This document shows positions 38,912 to 47,948 of a stretch of 64,000 nt of DNA, in pieces (within the stretch, counting starts at the first letter, position 1; each line of letters starts with the position of its first letter). The notes under the pieces were generated by a model. That model ran no database searches, was not told the DNA's origin, and was given only the letters and a program-made list of their open reading frames with translations. Made by a program: the position numbers and the translations under genes. Source of the stretch: CAZOOM01 sp964460795 (GTDB lineage Bacteria; Omnitrophota; Omnitrophia; Omnitrophales; Aquincolibacteriaceae); the NCBI GenBank assembly GCA_964460795.1, contig CAYWRU010000004.1, forward strand, positions 1 through 64,000. Reading direction: 5' to 3'.

Positions 38912-39835
38912 TTACTCAAGTCCTAATAAATGGAGCAAAATTGCTTTTTGGATATGGAGCCGGTTCTCGGCTTGATCAAAAATAATCGAGTGCTTGCTTT
39001 CAATCACGCCTTCGGTAATTTCCTCTCCCCGATGCGCGGGCAGGCAGTGCATGATCCGAACTTTTTTCTTCGCATACCGGATCAATTTACCGTTCAGCTG
39101 CATGCCTTTGAATTCCTTAAGTTTTCGTTCCCGGATCGCCTCTTCGCCCATAGAGACCCAGACATCCGTATAGATCGCATCCGCATCCGTCACGGCCTCC
39201 ACAGGATCATGCGTCCCATGAATCACAGCGCCGCTTTTTTTGGCAAGATCCTTAGCCTTCCGCAGAATGCTCGGACTGGGTTTTAATTTTTTAGGCGTGG
39301 CATACCGGATATTGACTCCGAAAAGTCCGCACGCCAAAAGCAGCGAATGAAGCACATTATTTCCATCTCCCATATAAGCCAGCGTCGGATGAGGATTTTT
39401 CGGGAACTCTTCCTGGAGCGTCATAATATCAGCCAATGCCTGACACGGATGTTCGATATCACTCAGCGCATTAATAATGGCGCCGGTAAAATATTCTCGA
39501 ATTTCCGTGATCGTGTCCTGCGAATAAGTTCGAAGAATCAGACCTGCCAAATATCGATCTAGCACCCGGGCTGCGTCCCGCACTTCTTCCCGCACACCAA
39601 GCTTCACATCATCCGGCCCCATAAAAACTGCCGCACCGCCCATACTAAAAATCCCGGCTTCAAAAGAAACCCAGGTTCGCATGGAGGGTTTTTCAAAAAT
39701 CAGGCCGAACATCTTGCCTTGGAGGGCATTCCGGTACTGTTCGGGATGAGCCTTGATTTTATGCGCCAATTCCAGAATTTTCCGCGCATCTTTGGCAGAA
39801 AGATCTGTGATAGAAATGAGATGATTTTTTTTCAT
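38912..39835 (-). CDS. argF: Ornithine carbamoyltransferase with a variant carbamoyl-phosphate motif
   Basis: A 307-residue transferase converting ornithine and carbamoyl phosphate to citrulline. The HPCQALADIMT motif, DVWVSMGEE (SMG loop) and HCLPAHRGEEIT match ornithine transcarbamylases. The carbamoyl-phosphate motif, usually S-T-R-T-R, reads SMRTW at 51-55, so tryptophan replaces the final arginine. The first arginine (R53) and R in LILRTYSQDT are kept. It is expected to be active, but the substitution deserves attention; an acetyl- or succinyl-ornithine enzyme is less likely given the canonical HPCQ and SMG loop. It overlaps argD by 4 nt. Confidence 0.93.
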   Translation of the reverse strand: MKKNHLISITDLSAKDARKILELAHKIKAHPEQYRNALQGKMFGLIFEKPSMRTWVSFEAGIFSMGGAAVFMGPDDVKLGVREEVRDAARVLDRYLAGLILRTYSQDTITEIREYFTGAIINALSDIEHPCQALADIMTLQEEFPKNPHPTLAYMGDGNNVLHSLLLACGLFGVNIRYATPKKLKPSPSILRKAKDLAKKSGAVIHGTHDPVEAVTDADAIYTDVWVSMGEEAIRERKLKEFKGMQLNGKLIRYAKKKVRIMHCLPAHRGEEITEGVIESKHSIIFDQAENRLHIQKAILLHLLGLE

Positions 39836-41031
39836 TTTTTTGCTTTCTCTAAATCCTGAAATGCCTGCTCAAGAATGGCCAGCCCTTCATCCAAAACCCG
39901 TTTCGAAATATTGATGGGAGGCATGATCCTGAGGACCTTCTCCTGAGTGCAATTGATCAGAAGACCCCGGGCCCGGGCCGCATCTACAATAGGAACGCCT
40001 GTTTCCTTGAGCTCAAGGCCCCTCATCATAGCAAGCCCTTTAACTTTTTCAATCATGGAAAATTTCACCTTAAGGGCCTCCAGCCGAGCCCCTAAATAGT
40101 CCCCGAGCCGGTTGGCTTGCGTTAGCAATTTCTCCTTTTGAATAACTTTAAAGACTGCGAGCGCACCTGCACAAACGAGAGGATTGCCTCCGTAGGTTGA
40201 GCCATGGCTTCCAGGACCAAACACATCTTTTTTGATTCGGTTATGGACCACCAAGGCACCGATAGGAACGCCCCCGCCAAAGGTTTTGGCTAGGGTCATG
40301 ATGTCCGGCTCAAGCCCGTAATGCTGATAGGCAAACATCTTTCCCGTCCGTCCCATGCCGCACTGGACTTCATCCACCATGAGGAGCATGTCCCGTTCAT
40401 CACAGAGTTTTCGAAGTCCGGACATAAATTCCTGAGTCGCGACATTCACTCCGCCTTCGCCCTGGACAGGCTCCAAAAAAATCCCGATGGTCTTATCGGT
40501 AAGCTGAGCTTTCACCGATGCCAGATTGTTAAATTCCGCGTACCGAAATCCCGGCAAAATCGGATCAAATCCTTTTCGAACTTTGTCCTGAGCCGTGGCA
40601 GCAATGCCCGCTGAAGAGCGGCCGTGAAAGGAAGAACTCAGCGTGATGATCTCATACCGCCCGGTCTCGCTTCCATATTTCCGTGCAAATTTGACCGCAC
40701 CTTCCGTGGCTTCGGTTCCGCTGTTACAAAAAAAGACCCGTCCGGGAAACGATGTTTTAATAATAGCTTCGGCAAGCCGCGCTTGCTTGATATTATAAAA
40801 ATTGTTCGATACATGGAGCATGGTCCGCGCTTGATTTTTTAGCGCACTCACCAAATCCGGATGTGCGTGCCCAATGCCGGAAACTGCCCACCCCGGAAAA
40901 AAATCAATGTAGGCTTTTCCTTCCAAATCCCAAACCCGCGCGCCCTTGCCTTTAACAAGACAGAGCGGAGTCCGAGCGTAGGTTGGAAGAATATACTGAT
41001 CGTAGAGTTTTTGGACGTCCTGAGTTTTCAT
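39832..41031 (-). CDS. argD: Acetylornithine aminotransferase
   Basis: A 399-residue class III PLP aminotransferase that converts N-acetylglutamate semialdehyde to N-acetylornithine. The pyridoxal-binding lysine is in TLAKTFGGGVPIGALV. Other hallmarks are FCNSGTEATEGAVKFAR, LVNEVQ-like MVDEVQCGMGRTGKMFA and HGSTYGGNPLVCAGAL. It may also serve as succinyldiaminopimelate aminotransferase in lysine synthesis, as dual-use ArgD enzymes do; the window has no separate dapC/dapL. It begins 14 nt after argB and overlaps argF by 4 nt. Confidence 0.95.
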   Translation of the reverse strand: MKTQDVQKLYDQYILPTYARTPLCLVKGKGARVWDLEGKAYIDFFPGWAVSGIGHAHPDLVSALKNQARTMLHVSNNFYNIKQARLAEAIIKTSFPGRVFFCNSGTEATEGAVKFARKYGSETGRYEIITLSSSFHGRSSAGIAATAQDKVRKGFDPILPGFRYAEFNNLASVKAQLTDKTIGIFLEPVQGEGGVNVATQEFMSGLRKLCDERDMLLMVDEVQCGMGRTGKMFAYQHYGLEPDIMTLAKTFGGGVPIGALVVHNRIKKDVFGPGSHGSTYGGNPLVCAGALAVFKVIQKEKLLTQANRLGDYLGARLEALKVKFSMIEKVKGLAMMRGLELKETGVPIVDAARARGLLINCTQEKVLRIMPPINISKRVLDEGLAILEQAFQDLEKAKK

Positions 41032-41045
41032 AGGATCACGAACCG

Positions 41046-41909
41046 TTAAAGGACGATTTCGGTTCCAATTCCCTGATCCGTGAAAATTTCAAGCAGCAGG
41101 GAATGCTTAATACGTCCGTCGATGATGTGCGCCTTTTTGATCCCCCCGCGAAGCGCTGTGATGGCCGAGCGCACCTTGGGGATCATCCCGCCGGAGATGA
41201 CTTTCTTTTCAATCAAAGCCTCCACTTCATCAACATGGAGAGAGGAAATTAGAGTGTTTTCATCCGCAGGATCCCTCAAGATCCCTTTAACATTCGTCAG
41301 AATAATAAGTTTTTGAACGCCCATGGCGGCCGCGACCTTGGCCGCAGCTTCATCCGCATTCACATTATAAGCCTCTCCAGCCTCATCAATTCCAATCGGA
41401 TAAATGACCGGAATGATATTGAATTCCGTAAGTTCTTTAAGCGGCATGATATTGACATTGCAAACATCGCCCACATAGCCAACATCTCCTTCTGAAGAAT
41501 GTTTGACCACGTTCAGGATCTCAGCGTCATGTCCGGAAAGACCGATGGCCCGCGCACCAAACCGGTTGATGTCATGCACAATGCCTTTATTAATTTCTCC
41601 GAGCGTTTCGATCACGACATCCACGGTCTCTTTGTCTGTGACCCGGAGCCCATTTATAAATTTGCTTTGAATCCCTTTTTTCTTCAGGTTTTCCGTGATC
41701 GCAATGCCACCGCCGTGAATCATGATGGGTTTGATTCCGACATAATTCATAAACACAAGATCATGAAGCACATTTTCGCGAATGTCTTCATAGGTCATGG
41801 CGGCGCCGCCGTACTTGATCAAAACTTCCTTGCCCCGGAATTTTTTGATGTACGGAAGAGCCTCAATTAAGATGCTCGCTTTGTCGACTAATTCCTGCAT
41901 GGCGTTCAC
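41046..41909 (-). CDS. argB: Acetylglutamate kinase
   Basis: A 287-residue kinase that phosphorylates N-acetylglutamate. VLIKYGGAAM is the ATP-phosphate lysine/glycine loop, with MIHGGG and GGMIPKV for substrate and catalysis. The N-terminus ELVDKASILIEALPYIKKF forms the extra helix that, in hexameric enzymes such as those of Thermotoga and Pseudomonas, makes the kinase arginine-inhibited. I therefore infer feedback inhibition by arginine. It overlaps argJ by 4 nt. Confidence 0.97.
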   Translation of the reverse strand: MNAMQELVDKASILIEALPYIKKFRGKEVLIKYGGAAMTYEDIRENVLHDLVFMNYVGIKPIMIHGGGIAITENLKKKGIQSKFINGLRVTDKETVDVVIETLGEINKGIVHDINRFGARAIGLSGHDAEILNVVKHSSEGDVGYVGDVCNVNIMPLKELTEFNIIPVIYPIGIDEAGEAYNVNADEAAAKVAAAMGVQKLIILTNVKGILRDPADENTLISSLHVDEVEALIEKKVISGGMIPKVRSAITALRGGIKKAHIIDGRIKHSLLLEIFTDQGIGTEIVL

Positions 41910-43129
41910 GAGTAGGATCCGTTGATTTCAACGTACTTGGTGGTCAAGTCCGAAGTAATAAAGTTCGCCCGGCCCCGTCCTTTTCCGATGGTAATGTGCA
42001 TGGTGTATTCTTTGTGTAAAAGAACCTTCCGGGCTTTGGGAAGGTTGAGTGCTTTCAGCTTTCCTTTGACGATCACGGGTATATCATCAAAGAAAATGTG
42101 GGTTTGATCAAGATTAAAATGCACCCCGCTCGCCCCAATGGCGGCCACGATTCGTCCCCAATTTGCATTCGCACCCGCCAGCATGGTCTTAAAAAGCATG
42201 GAATTGGCAATTTGCCTGGCTAATTTCTCGGCCTCAGTCGGATTTTTTGCGCCCGCAATCTGAAGATTACAAACATGAGAAACGCCTTCACCGTCTTCCA
42301 CCATTTTGTGCGCAATAACCCGGCACACTTCCTCCAACACTTCCCGGAAAATCCGGTAATCATGATCCACTTTATGGATCACGGGATTATCCGCAAGACC
42401 ATTGGCTAAAATAAAAGCCGTATCATTCGTGCTCATATCATTATCAATGGCAATCATATTAAACGTGTCATCCACCGCATGACGAAGTGCGCGTCCGAGC
42501 AGTGGTTTTGTGATCGCGCAATCCGTCGTAATAAAACAAAGCATGGTCGCCATATTCGGATGGACCATGCCTGAACCTTTGGCAATGGCTCCGATAGTTA
42601 CTTTCTGTCCGCCCAAATTAAAAGTAAGAGCCACTTCCTTGGGGGCAAGATCGGTGGTCATAATCCCGCGCGCAGCGTCATGTCCGCCCTCGGCATCTTC
42701 AGAAAGTTTTTTGACCAGCTCCGGAATTCCCCGCTTGAATCGCGTAATCGGAAAAGGGACGCCGATGATTCCGGTTTGAGCGATCAAGATTTCTTCCGGT
42801 GCGATTTCAAGCTTAGCCGCAAGTTCAGCAATACTGTCCACTACGGCGGTCTTCCCTTGCGCCCCGTTCACACAATTCGCATTTCCGCTGGAGGCAAGAA
42901 TCGCTTGATGCCGGGGATGTTTGATCACTTTCATGGATTGCAAAACCGGCCAGGCCTTAACTTTGTTGATGGTAAAAGTTGCGGCAGCCACGGACGGAGT
43001 TTTGGAATAAATGAGCGTAGCATCCGGCTTGGGTTTTCGTTTGATCCCGCAATAAATTCCAGCCGCTGAAAAACCTTTGGGGCTTGTGACTGTGCCCGAC
43101 TTCTTTTTTTCCCAATGCAGTTTTACCAT
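41906..43129 (-). CDS. argJ: Glutamate N-acetyltransferase / amino-acid acetyltransferase
   Basis: A 407-residue autoproteolytic enzyme that transfers the acetyl group from acetylornithine to glutamate, making the pathway cyclic. The self-cleavage and nucleophile site is in GSGMVHPNMATMLCF (Ala-Thr cleavage, Thr nucleophile). The oxyanion-hole region AQTGIIGVPFP is present. Whether it is bifunctional (able also to use acetyl-CoA) cannot be read from sequence; no separate argA or argE is in the window. It overlaps argC by 7 nt. Confidence 0.96.
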   Translation of the reverse strand: MVKLHWEKKKSGTVTSPKGFSAAGIYCGIKRKPKPDATLIYSKTPSVAAATFTINKVKAWPVLQSMKVIKHPRHQAILASSGNANCVNGAQGKTAVVDSIAELAAKLEIAPEEILIAQTGIIGVPFPITRFKRGIPELVKKLSEDAEGGHDAARGIMTTDLAPKEVALTFNLGGQKVTIGAIAKGSGMVHPNMATMLCFITTDCAITKPLLGRALRHAVDDTFNMIAIDNDMSTNDTAFILANGLADNPVIHKVDHDYRIFREVLEEVCRVIAHKMVEDGEGVSHVCNLQIAGAKNPTEAEKLARQIANSMLFKTMLAGANANWGRIVAAIGASGVHFNLDQTHIFFDDIPVIVKGKLKALNLPKARKVLLHKEYTMHITIGKGRGRANFITSDLTTKYVEINGSYS

Positions 43130-44151
43130 GTCTCTAGCCCCATCGTTTCCGGCATTCCGAGCCGGATATTCATATTCTGAACCGCTTGTCCCGACGCACC
43201 TTTTAAAAGATTATCAATCGCTGAAATAATAATGACTCGATCTGTTTTCGCATCGACTTCAATGCCAATATTACAATAATTGGTCAGCTGCACATCTTTC
43301 AGAGATGGAAATTTCCCGGCCGCACAGACTCTAACAAACGGCTCTTTCCCATAATGAGCTGCGAAAGCCTTTCGAATCTTGGCTTCGGTTGCACTCTTTT
43401 TTCGTTTTGCATAAATCGTAGCAAGAATCCCCCTCTGAAGAGGTAAAAGATGCGTAATTAAAGTCACGCCCACCGGCTCACCTGCAGCCTCGCTCAGGGT
43501 CTGATTGATCTCCGGCGCGTGCTGATGCTTATTGACCTTGTATGCAGAAAAATTCTCATCCGCCTCGCAATACTGCGTAGAGGCTGTCAGCTTTTTCCCG
43601 GCGCCGCTGACTCCGGATTTCGCATCAATAAAAATGGAGTCCAGATTCAAAAGCCCTTCCTTTAAAAGAGGATAAAGTCCAAGCGATGAAGCCGTCGGAT
43701 AGCATCCGGGATTGGCAATCAAATCTGCTTTTTTAATTTTAGCCCGGTTCATTTCCGGAAGGCCATAAACCGCTTTGGGAAGAAGTTCTCGCCGAACATG
43801 CTTGACGCCGTACCAAGCCTCATAAGTTTTCCAGTCTTTAAGCCGAAGATCTGCTGAAAGATCGATCACAATTTTTCCAGCCTTGCGATATTCATCCGCG
43901 GCCTCCATCGCTTCGGTATGAGGAAGACATAGAAAAATAACGTCGGCCGCTCGGCACACTTCCTGGGCAGAATACTGGCGAACTTCCTTTTGAATTGAAT
44001 GGGGAAGGGTCGGTACTAGCTCGCGGATCTGGATCGGTTCGCTTTGCCGGGTTGTGCATGCGGTGAGCTCGATCTTAGGATGGCGCAGCAGGATCTTTAT
44101 GAGCTCGACACCGGTATACCCGGTCGCTCCAATGATCGCGCACTTGATCAT
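43123..44151 (-). CDS. argC: N-acetyl-gamma-glutamyl-phosphate reductase
   Basis: A 342-residue NADPH-dependent reductase. IIGATGYTGVELIKILLRHP is the nucleotide-binding start, and the catalytic cysteine is in IANPGCYPTASSLG. The open frame extends to an ATG at 44226, but that ATG overlaps the -10 box of the operon promoter and cannot be the start. The ATG at 44151 fits homology; an AGGAG lies upstream at a rather long distance of about 16 nt. It is the first gene of argC-J-B-D-F-G-H-lysA. Confidence 0.95.
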   Translation of the reverse strand: MIKCAIIGATGYTGVELIKILLRHPKIELTACTTRQSEPIQIRELVPTLPHSIQKEVRQYSAQEVCRAADVIFLCLPHTEAMEAADEYRKAGKIVIDLSADLRLKDWKTYEAWYGVKHVRRELLPKAVYGLPEMNRAKIKKADLIANPGCYPTASSLGLYPLLKEGLLNLDSIFIDAKSGVSGAGKKLTASTQYCEADENFSAYKVNKHQHAPEINQTLSEAAGEPVGVTLITHLLPLQRGILATIYAKRKKSATEAKIRKAFAAHYGKEPFVRVCAAGKFPSLKDVQLTNYCNIGIEVDAKTDRVIIISAIDNLLKGASGQAVQNMNIRLGMPETMGLETW

Positions 44152-44224
44152 CAGTCTTTTGATATGTCTCCTTTTCTTGAAAGCCTCAGTAAACTCGTGT
44201 ATTCTACGAGCGTGAAAGTGCGTC

Positions 44225-44254
44225 ATTATAGGAAATGACCGTATCCTTTGTCAA
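44225..44254 (-). promoter_or_regulatory. Near-consensus promoter of the arginine operon
   Basis: TTGACA (44249-44254), an 18-nt spacer and TATAAT (44225-44230). The leader of about 67 nt contains CTCGT-AGAATAC-ACGAG, a small palindrome 20-35 nt downstream of the -10 box that could be an operator or hairpin. Both hexamers match the sigma-70 consensus exactly. Confidence 0.8.
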
Positions 44255-44311
44255 TTCAAGAAGTTAGAAAAAGTGAGTCCTCGTGGAGTTTTTATTTCTT
44301 CAAACGAGGAC

Positions 44312-44394
44312 TCATCCTGAGTGAGCGGAGCGAATCGAAGGACCTTACTGATCCTTCGACTCCCCCCTATACATCAGGGTGTCGCTCAGGATGA
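44312..44394. repeat. TCATCCTGAG...CTCAGGATGA palindromic element
   Basis: An 83-bp element with perfect 10-bp termini TCATCCTGAG and CTCAGGATGA and an inner GAAGGACC/GATCCTTC stem. A further hairpin, TCCTCGT/ACGAGGA, lies at 44279-44310. It fills the region between the divergent arg promoter and rnc. Only one copy of this family is seen in the window. Confidence 0.85.
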
Positions 44395-44477
44395 GTGGGT
44401 CGCAAAATACTGCGCCCCCTCAGAAAAAGCCGGCTCTAGCCTCTTTAAAATCGCCAACTGAGAACAAACATTTAAGT

Positions 44478-45182
44478 ATGAAAGCTAAAACGAAGGACCC
44501 CCTGCAAAAATTAGAGGCCCATCTTTTCAAAATACTCAAGATACGATTTCGCAAAAAAGGGCTCTTGGAAGCGGCCTTCACCCACCCGTCTTATAAATAC
44601 GAGAAGCAGATCAAACATCTGGAGGATTTTGACCGGCTGGAATTTTTTGGGGACACCATCCTGAATTTTGTAATCTGCAAAGAACTCTACCGCCTCTTCC
44701 CTAAAGAAAAAGAAGGCATGCTGAGCCGGCTTCGCTCGATTCTGGTTTCCCGAAAAATCCTCTCCCGCATTGCGCGCGCTTCCGGGTTTTTGAAACACAT
44801 TCGACTTGGGGACGCACTGAAAGAGCAAGCAGAGTTTTCCAAAGACAAAGTTCTCTGTGACAGCCTTGAGGCTTTTTTAGCCGCTCTCTTTTTTGATCGA
44901 GGATTTAAGACGGTTGAAATGCTTTTGCTAAAATTATTCCGCCCCTACCTTGACATCAAAAAACTTTTCCGCATTGATCCCAACCCTAAAAGCACGCTTC
45001 AGGAACTTTGTCAGAAAAAATGGCAGAGGCTTCCGATTTATGAATCCCTCTTGGCGGGAAAAAGAATGAAGACCGTCGTTAGCATCTCACCGCGCATTCG
45101 CGCCACAGCTTACGGAAAAAATAGGAAGGAATCTGAAGAACGCGCTGCGCGGGATCTGATTCGAAAAATCCGTAGTGTTTAA
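44478..45182 (+). CDS. rnc: Ribonuclease III
   Basis: A 234-residue double-strand-specific endoribonuclease for rRNA and mRNA processing. The catalytic signature is LEDFDRLEFFGDTILNFVI (residues about 48-66), with the acidic DSLEAFLAALFFD further on. The C-terminal dsRNA-binding domain runs from NPKSTLQELCQKKWQRLPIY to EERAARDLIRKI. The start ATG at 44478 gives the normal length; the frame is open farther upstream through the repeat. No SD is obvious. It is a single gene between repeats. Confidence 0.95.
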   Translation: MKAKTKDPLQKLEAHLFKILKIRFRKKGLLEAAFTHPSYKYEKQIKHLEDFDRLEFFGDTILNFVICKELYRLFPKEKEGMLSRLRSILVSRKILSRIARASGFLKHIRLGDALKEQAEFSKDKVLCDSLEAFLAALFFDRGFKTVEMLLLKLFRPYLDIKKLFRIDPNPKSTLQELCQKKWQRLPIYESLLAGKRMKTVVSISPRIRATAYGKNRKESEERAARDLIRKIRSV

Positions 45183-45207
45183 GTATCTAGCTTAGTATCA
45201 ACACTCT

Positions 45208-45285
45208 TGTCATTCCGGGCGAACGGAATGAGACCCGGAATCTAGGCATGGATCCCGGATCGCGCTTCGCTTGTCCGGGATGACA
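45208..45285. repeat. TGTCAT palindromic element, copy E
   Basis: TGTCATTCCGGG...CCGGGATGACA, 78 bp, with inner stems around CCGGGCGAACGG and GGATCCCGGATCGCGC. It lies 26 nt after the rnc stop codon and 28 nt before the end of the convergent AsmA-like gene. Confidence 0.87.
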
Positions 45286-45312
45286 AACCCTCTGACCTTT
45301 GGTACTTGGGAG

Positions 45313-47817
45313 TTACTTCTTGTCTTTTCCCAAAACCTGTTCTTCGGGAATGAAATTGCGGAGAATCTGCTGGCTTTTCTTGCGGAGCAGATTATTTCTC
45401 AGGTCTTCAATTCGGTGCTCATCCGCCTTCATCTGCACTTGTGCCATAGGCCCGGAAAGCAGGAGCGGAATGGGCCCAAACTCCTTGCCCTGAAAGGCTT
45501 CGCTGGATCCAAAAATGGGCGTCAAAAAATGCGTAGTGAGCGCGGTCGAAAGATAGGTCTCCAGCCGAAAATTTAGATTCTTATCAAAACCCACTTCACC
45601 GGCTCCCTCCACAGACAAATCCTGCGAAACTAAAGTAAGGTCATCGACTTTCATTTTCTGATCTCGAAGGAGGAAGTGTCCCCGCAAGTCACGAAAAGAT
45701 GTTTTTCCATTCGACAAAAGTCCGACCTCGCCAAATCCATCAATGTCTCCGATGCCCTGCAAAAGATCCAGACGCTGGAGTTCGCCTTGAGTCACAGAAA
45801 AATCCCCTTCTCCGGAGAGCGATTTAATCATAGCCTCGGGTTGATCACTGGCAGTCTTAAATTGTCCATTAAGAAATAATTTTCCGCTCAGAAAAGGCAC
45901 TGCACTGGGCGGCGGCAGATACTGGCTTAGATCCCAGCCATCGGCATCGGCGGATATCCAAATCTGCGGCGGACTTTGGCTCATATCGATATCCATGCCC
46001 AGCTTCCCTTTACCCCCGTAGCCTTCAAAGGAAAAACCTTCCACGTAAAAATGTCCTTTTTCAAAATAAAAGGAACTGTCCACATTCCGAATTAAATTCT
46101 CGGACGGGAAAAGGCCAAGCATCACGGCCTTGGCAAGTTTTGCGTTTTTTCTTCCTAGCTCCGGCGCCCATTCTTCCAATCCTTTGCTCAACCCTTCCGC
46201 AACTTGGCGGGGAGACATGGCTTGAGAGCGCAATTTGCCGTGGAAATTGACCTGGTCTGTAAGGTTGTAAAGCGTCAAATCTGCTTCCAAGGCCGAGTCA
46301 TTGATTTCAAATCCCGCGCGCTTGATTTCCCAGGTCAGCGACGTGAGATCCATATTGGCCTTCAAGTGGTGCAAGGTCGGCCATCCCTCGCGCTTTAAGG
46401 TCACGTCTTCTAAAGAAAGATTGATGAGATTTTGTCCTGCGGTTTTCGGATCCTGATCTTCCACAAAGTTGGCCAAGATCTTAATGGCACCATCTAATTT
46501 GAAAGCGCTAAGCGGAGGAATGAGTTCTTCCCATCCTTGGATTTTAAATTTATTAGAAATCATATTCAGCTGAACGGTCTGATCTTTAAAATTAAGTCCG
46601 GTAATAGTTCCTTTACAGGACATATCTTTAAGACGCACGGAGAAATCACCCGAAACTTTGCGCCCCTCTTCTAGGAGTAAATGAAAGAGCGCAGTCATAG
46701 GAAGCTCTTTGGGTTTAGAGAAATAGCGCCCATAAGTCAGAAGCGTGGCTCCCAAATCCCAAGTTGCATCCACAGAAAGATGTTTCCAAGTTCCTTCCAA
46801 AGAAGCCTCAAAAGTACTCGCTCCGGAAAAACCCAGTCCAGCCGGAAGTGCGCGGCTCAGAGGAAGAATGTACTGCGGAATATCGGCCACTGTAATTTTA
46901 TCCGCCATGATTCGCATCTCCCGAATTTCCCCCGTCTGCGTCTGAAAACCGCCAAGCATGTTGAAGGTTCCAAATGGTGCTGCCAGACTAAGGCTTTGAA
47001 TCGAAAGATCGCTTGTGTCCGGATTCCAAGAAAGATGAAGATCTAAATTCAAGGCCATTGCCGAAGACTCCAAAGGTCGGTCGGTTTGCTGCATCGAGTA
47101 AATGACTTGATCGGCCTTAAAATTTCCTTGAAATTCCAGGGAAGGATCCGCGTTTTTTTTGGAAAATTTAAGGAGGCCGCTCATCTGGCCGTCCTTGATA
47201 TGGATCGGAAATTCCGTTTTAAGAATGCGGCTCAGCTGGGAAAGAATGAGCTGGTTCACACCCAATTCTCCGGAAACCGTCAGAGAATTCCAGTCTTTGA
47301 TTTTTTTCTGAAGCGGTGCGGATAAATTAGCGGTCACATGGAGCGCGTGCGGAACGTCCACATAGGAGGCATCTAATTCAAAGCGAGATTTACCCACCTC
47401 TCCAAAGGGTCCCCCTTGAAACTCCACTTCGGATAGCGTAAGAGGCTCGAGAAAAGATTGCGATCCCAGTGAGGTTTGAAGCTGCCCTTCGTGAAAAACC
47501 AGGGAATCCAATCCAAAATGCCCGAAGAGGACTTTCCAAAAAGAAGGTTTTATTTTTAACCTCTTCCCTTCCAAATGTCCGCCCCCGGACGGAGCATCCA
47601 GGACAAACTCATCGGCCGTAACGTCCAAGACTGGGAAATAGTTCACATGGAAATTTTTAAAGTCCAGCGTGGCTTGAGAATATTCTTTAGCGGCTTCGGC
47701 AAAAGTATTTTCAAGCCGATCCGAGCGGATGAGAAGAACCGAAAGCCCTAAGATAAGGATATAAAGAAGGAAAATAGCTGAGAATGCGGCAAGCAGGATC
47801 CCTTTGACACGGGTCAT
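45313..47817 (-). CDS. AsmA-family envelope protein
   Basis: An 834-residue AsmA-like protein. A single N-terminal membrane anchor (about 7-30, ILLAAFSAIFLLYILILGLSVLLI) is followed by about 800 residues of beta-strand-rich sequence. The C-terminal AsmA_2 region (SLSGEGDFSVTQGELQRLDLL... FRDLRGHFLLRDQKMKVDDL...VEGAGEVGF) is characteristic. AsmA-like proteins are long periplasmic beta-groove bridges thought to move phospholipids between membranes. GAAGGG precedes its ATG, 8 nt after the small lipoprotein gene, so it is the last gene of the rplM-rpsI transcript. Confidence 0.85.
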   Translation of the reverse strand: MTRVKGILLAAFSAIFLLYILILGLSVLLIRSDRLENTFAEAAKEYSQATLDFKNFHVNYFPVLDVTADEFVLDAPSGGGHLEGKRLKIKPSFWKVLFGHFGLDSLVFHEGQLQTSLGSQSFLEPLTLSEVEFQGGPFGEVGKSRFELDASYVDVPHALHVTANLSAPLQKKIKDWNSLTVSGELGVNQLILSQLSRILKTEFPIHIKDGQMSGLLKFSKKNADPSLEFQGNFKADQVIYSMQQTDRPLESSAMALNLDLHLSWNPDTSDLSIQSLSLAAPFGTFNMLGGFQTQTGEIREMRIMADKITVADIPQYILPLSRALPAGLGFSGASTFEASLEGTWKHLSVDATWDLGATLLTYGRYFSKPKELPMTALFHLLLEEGRKVSGDFSVRLKDMSCKGTITGLNFKDQTVQLNMISNKFKIQGWEELIPPLSAFKLDGAIKILANFVEDQDPKTAGQNLINLSLEDVTLKREGWPTLHHLKANMDLTSLTWEIKRAGFEINDSALEADLTLYNLTDQVNFHGKLRSQAMSPRQVAEGLSKGLEEWAPELGRKNAKLAKAVMLGLFPSENLIRNVDSSFYFEKGHFYVEGFSFEGYGGKGKLGMDIDMSQSPPQIWISADADGWDLSQYLPPPSAVPFLSGKLFLNGQFKTASDQPEAMIKSLSGEGDFSVTQGELQRLDLLQGIGDIDGFGEVGLLSNGKTSFRDLRGHFLLRDQKMKVDDLTLVSQDLSVEGAGEVGFDKNLNFRLETYLSTALTTHFLTPIFGSSEAFQGKEFGPIPLLLSGPMAQVQMKADEHRIEDLRNNLLRKKSQQILRNFIPEEQVLGKDKK

Positions 47818-47825
47818 AGCGCCCT

Positions 47826-47948
47826 TCAGTTCGAACTGGATTCAGTCGCACCGACCGGACTGAAACTATAATCATCCAGGGCCGCGCACGAGGAGAAAAC
47901 GCAAGAAACGATCACCAAGAGAGCCGCTGCACTCAGCCTCGCAAACAT
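47826..47948 (-). CDS. 40-residue putative lipoprotein between rpsI and the AsmA-like gene
   Basis: This short gene starts at an ATG that overlaps the rpsI stop codon by one base (TAATG) and ends 8 nt before the AsmA-like gene. The product, MFARLSAAALLVIVSC followed by VFSSCAALDDYSF, has a basic residue, a hydrophobic core and one or two possible lipobox cysteines (VSC, SSC). The mature part would be about 20 residues, acidic and Ser-rich. Stop-start coupling on one side and an SD for the next gene on the other argue for real translation. Function is unknown. Confidence 0.6.
   Translation of the reverse strand: MFARLSAAALLVIVSCVFSSCAALDDYSFSPVGATESSSN

Noticed and set aside
44152..44226. Upstream ATG of argC at 44226
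   Set aside because: It overlaps the -10 box of a consensus promoter, so the transcript would start downstream of it, and homology starts at the ATG at 44151.
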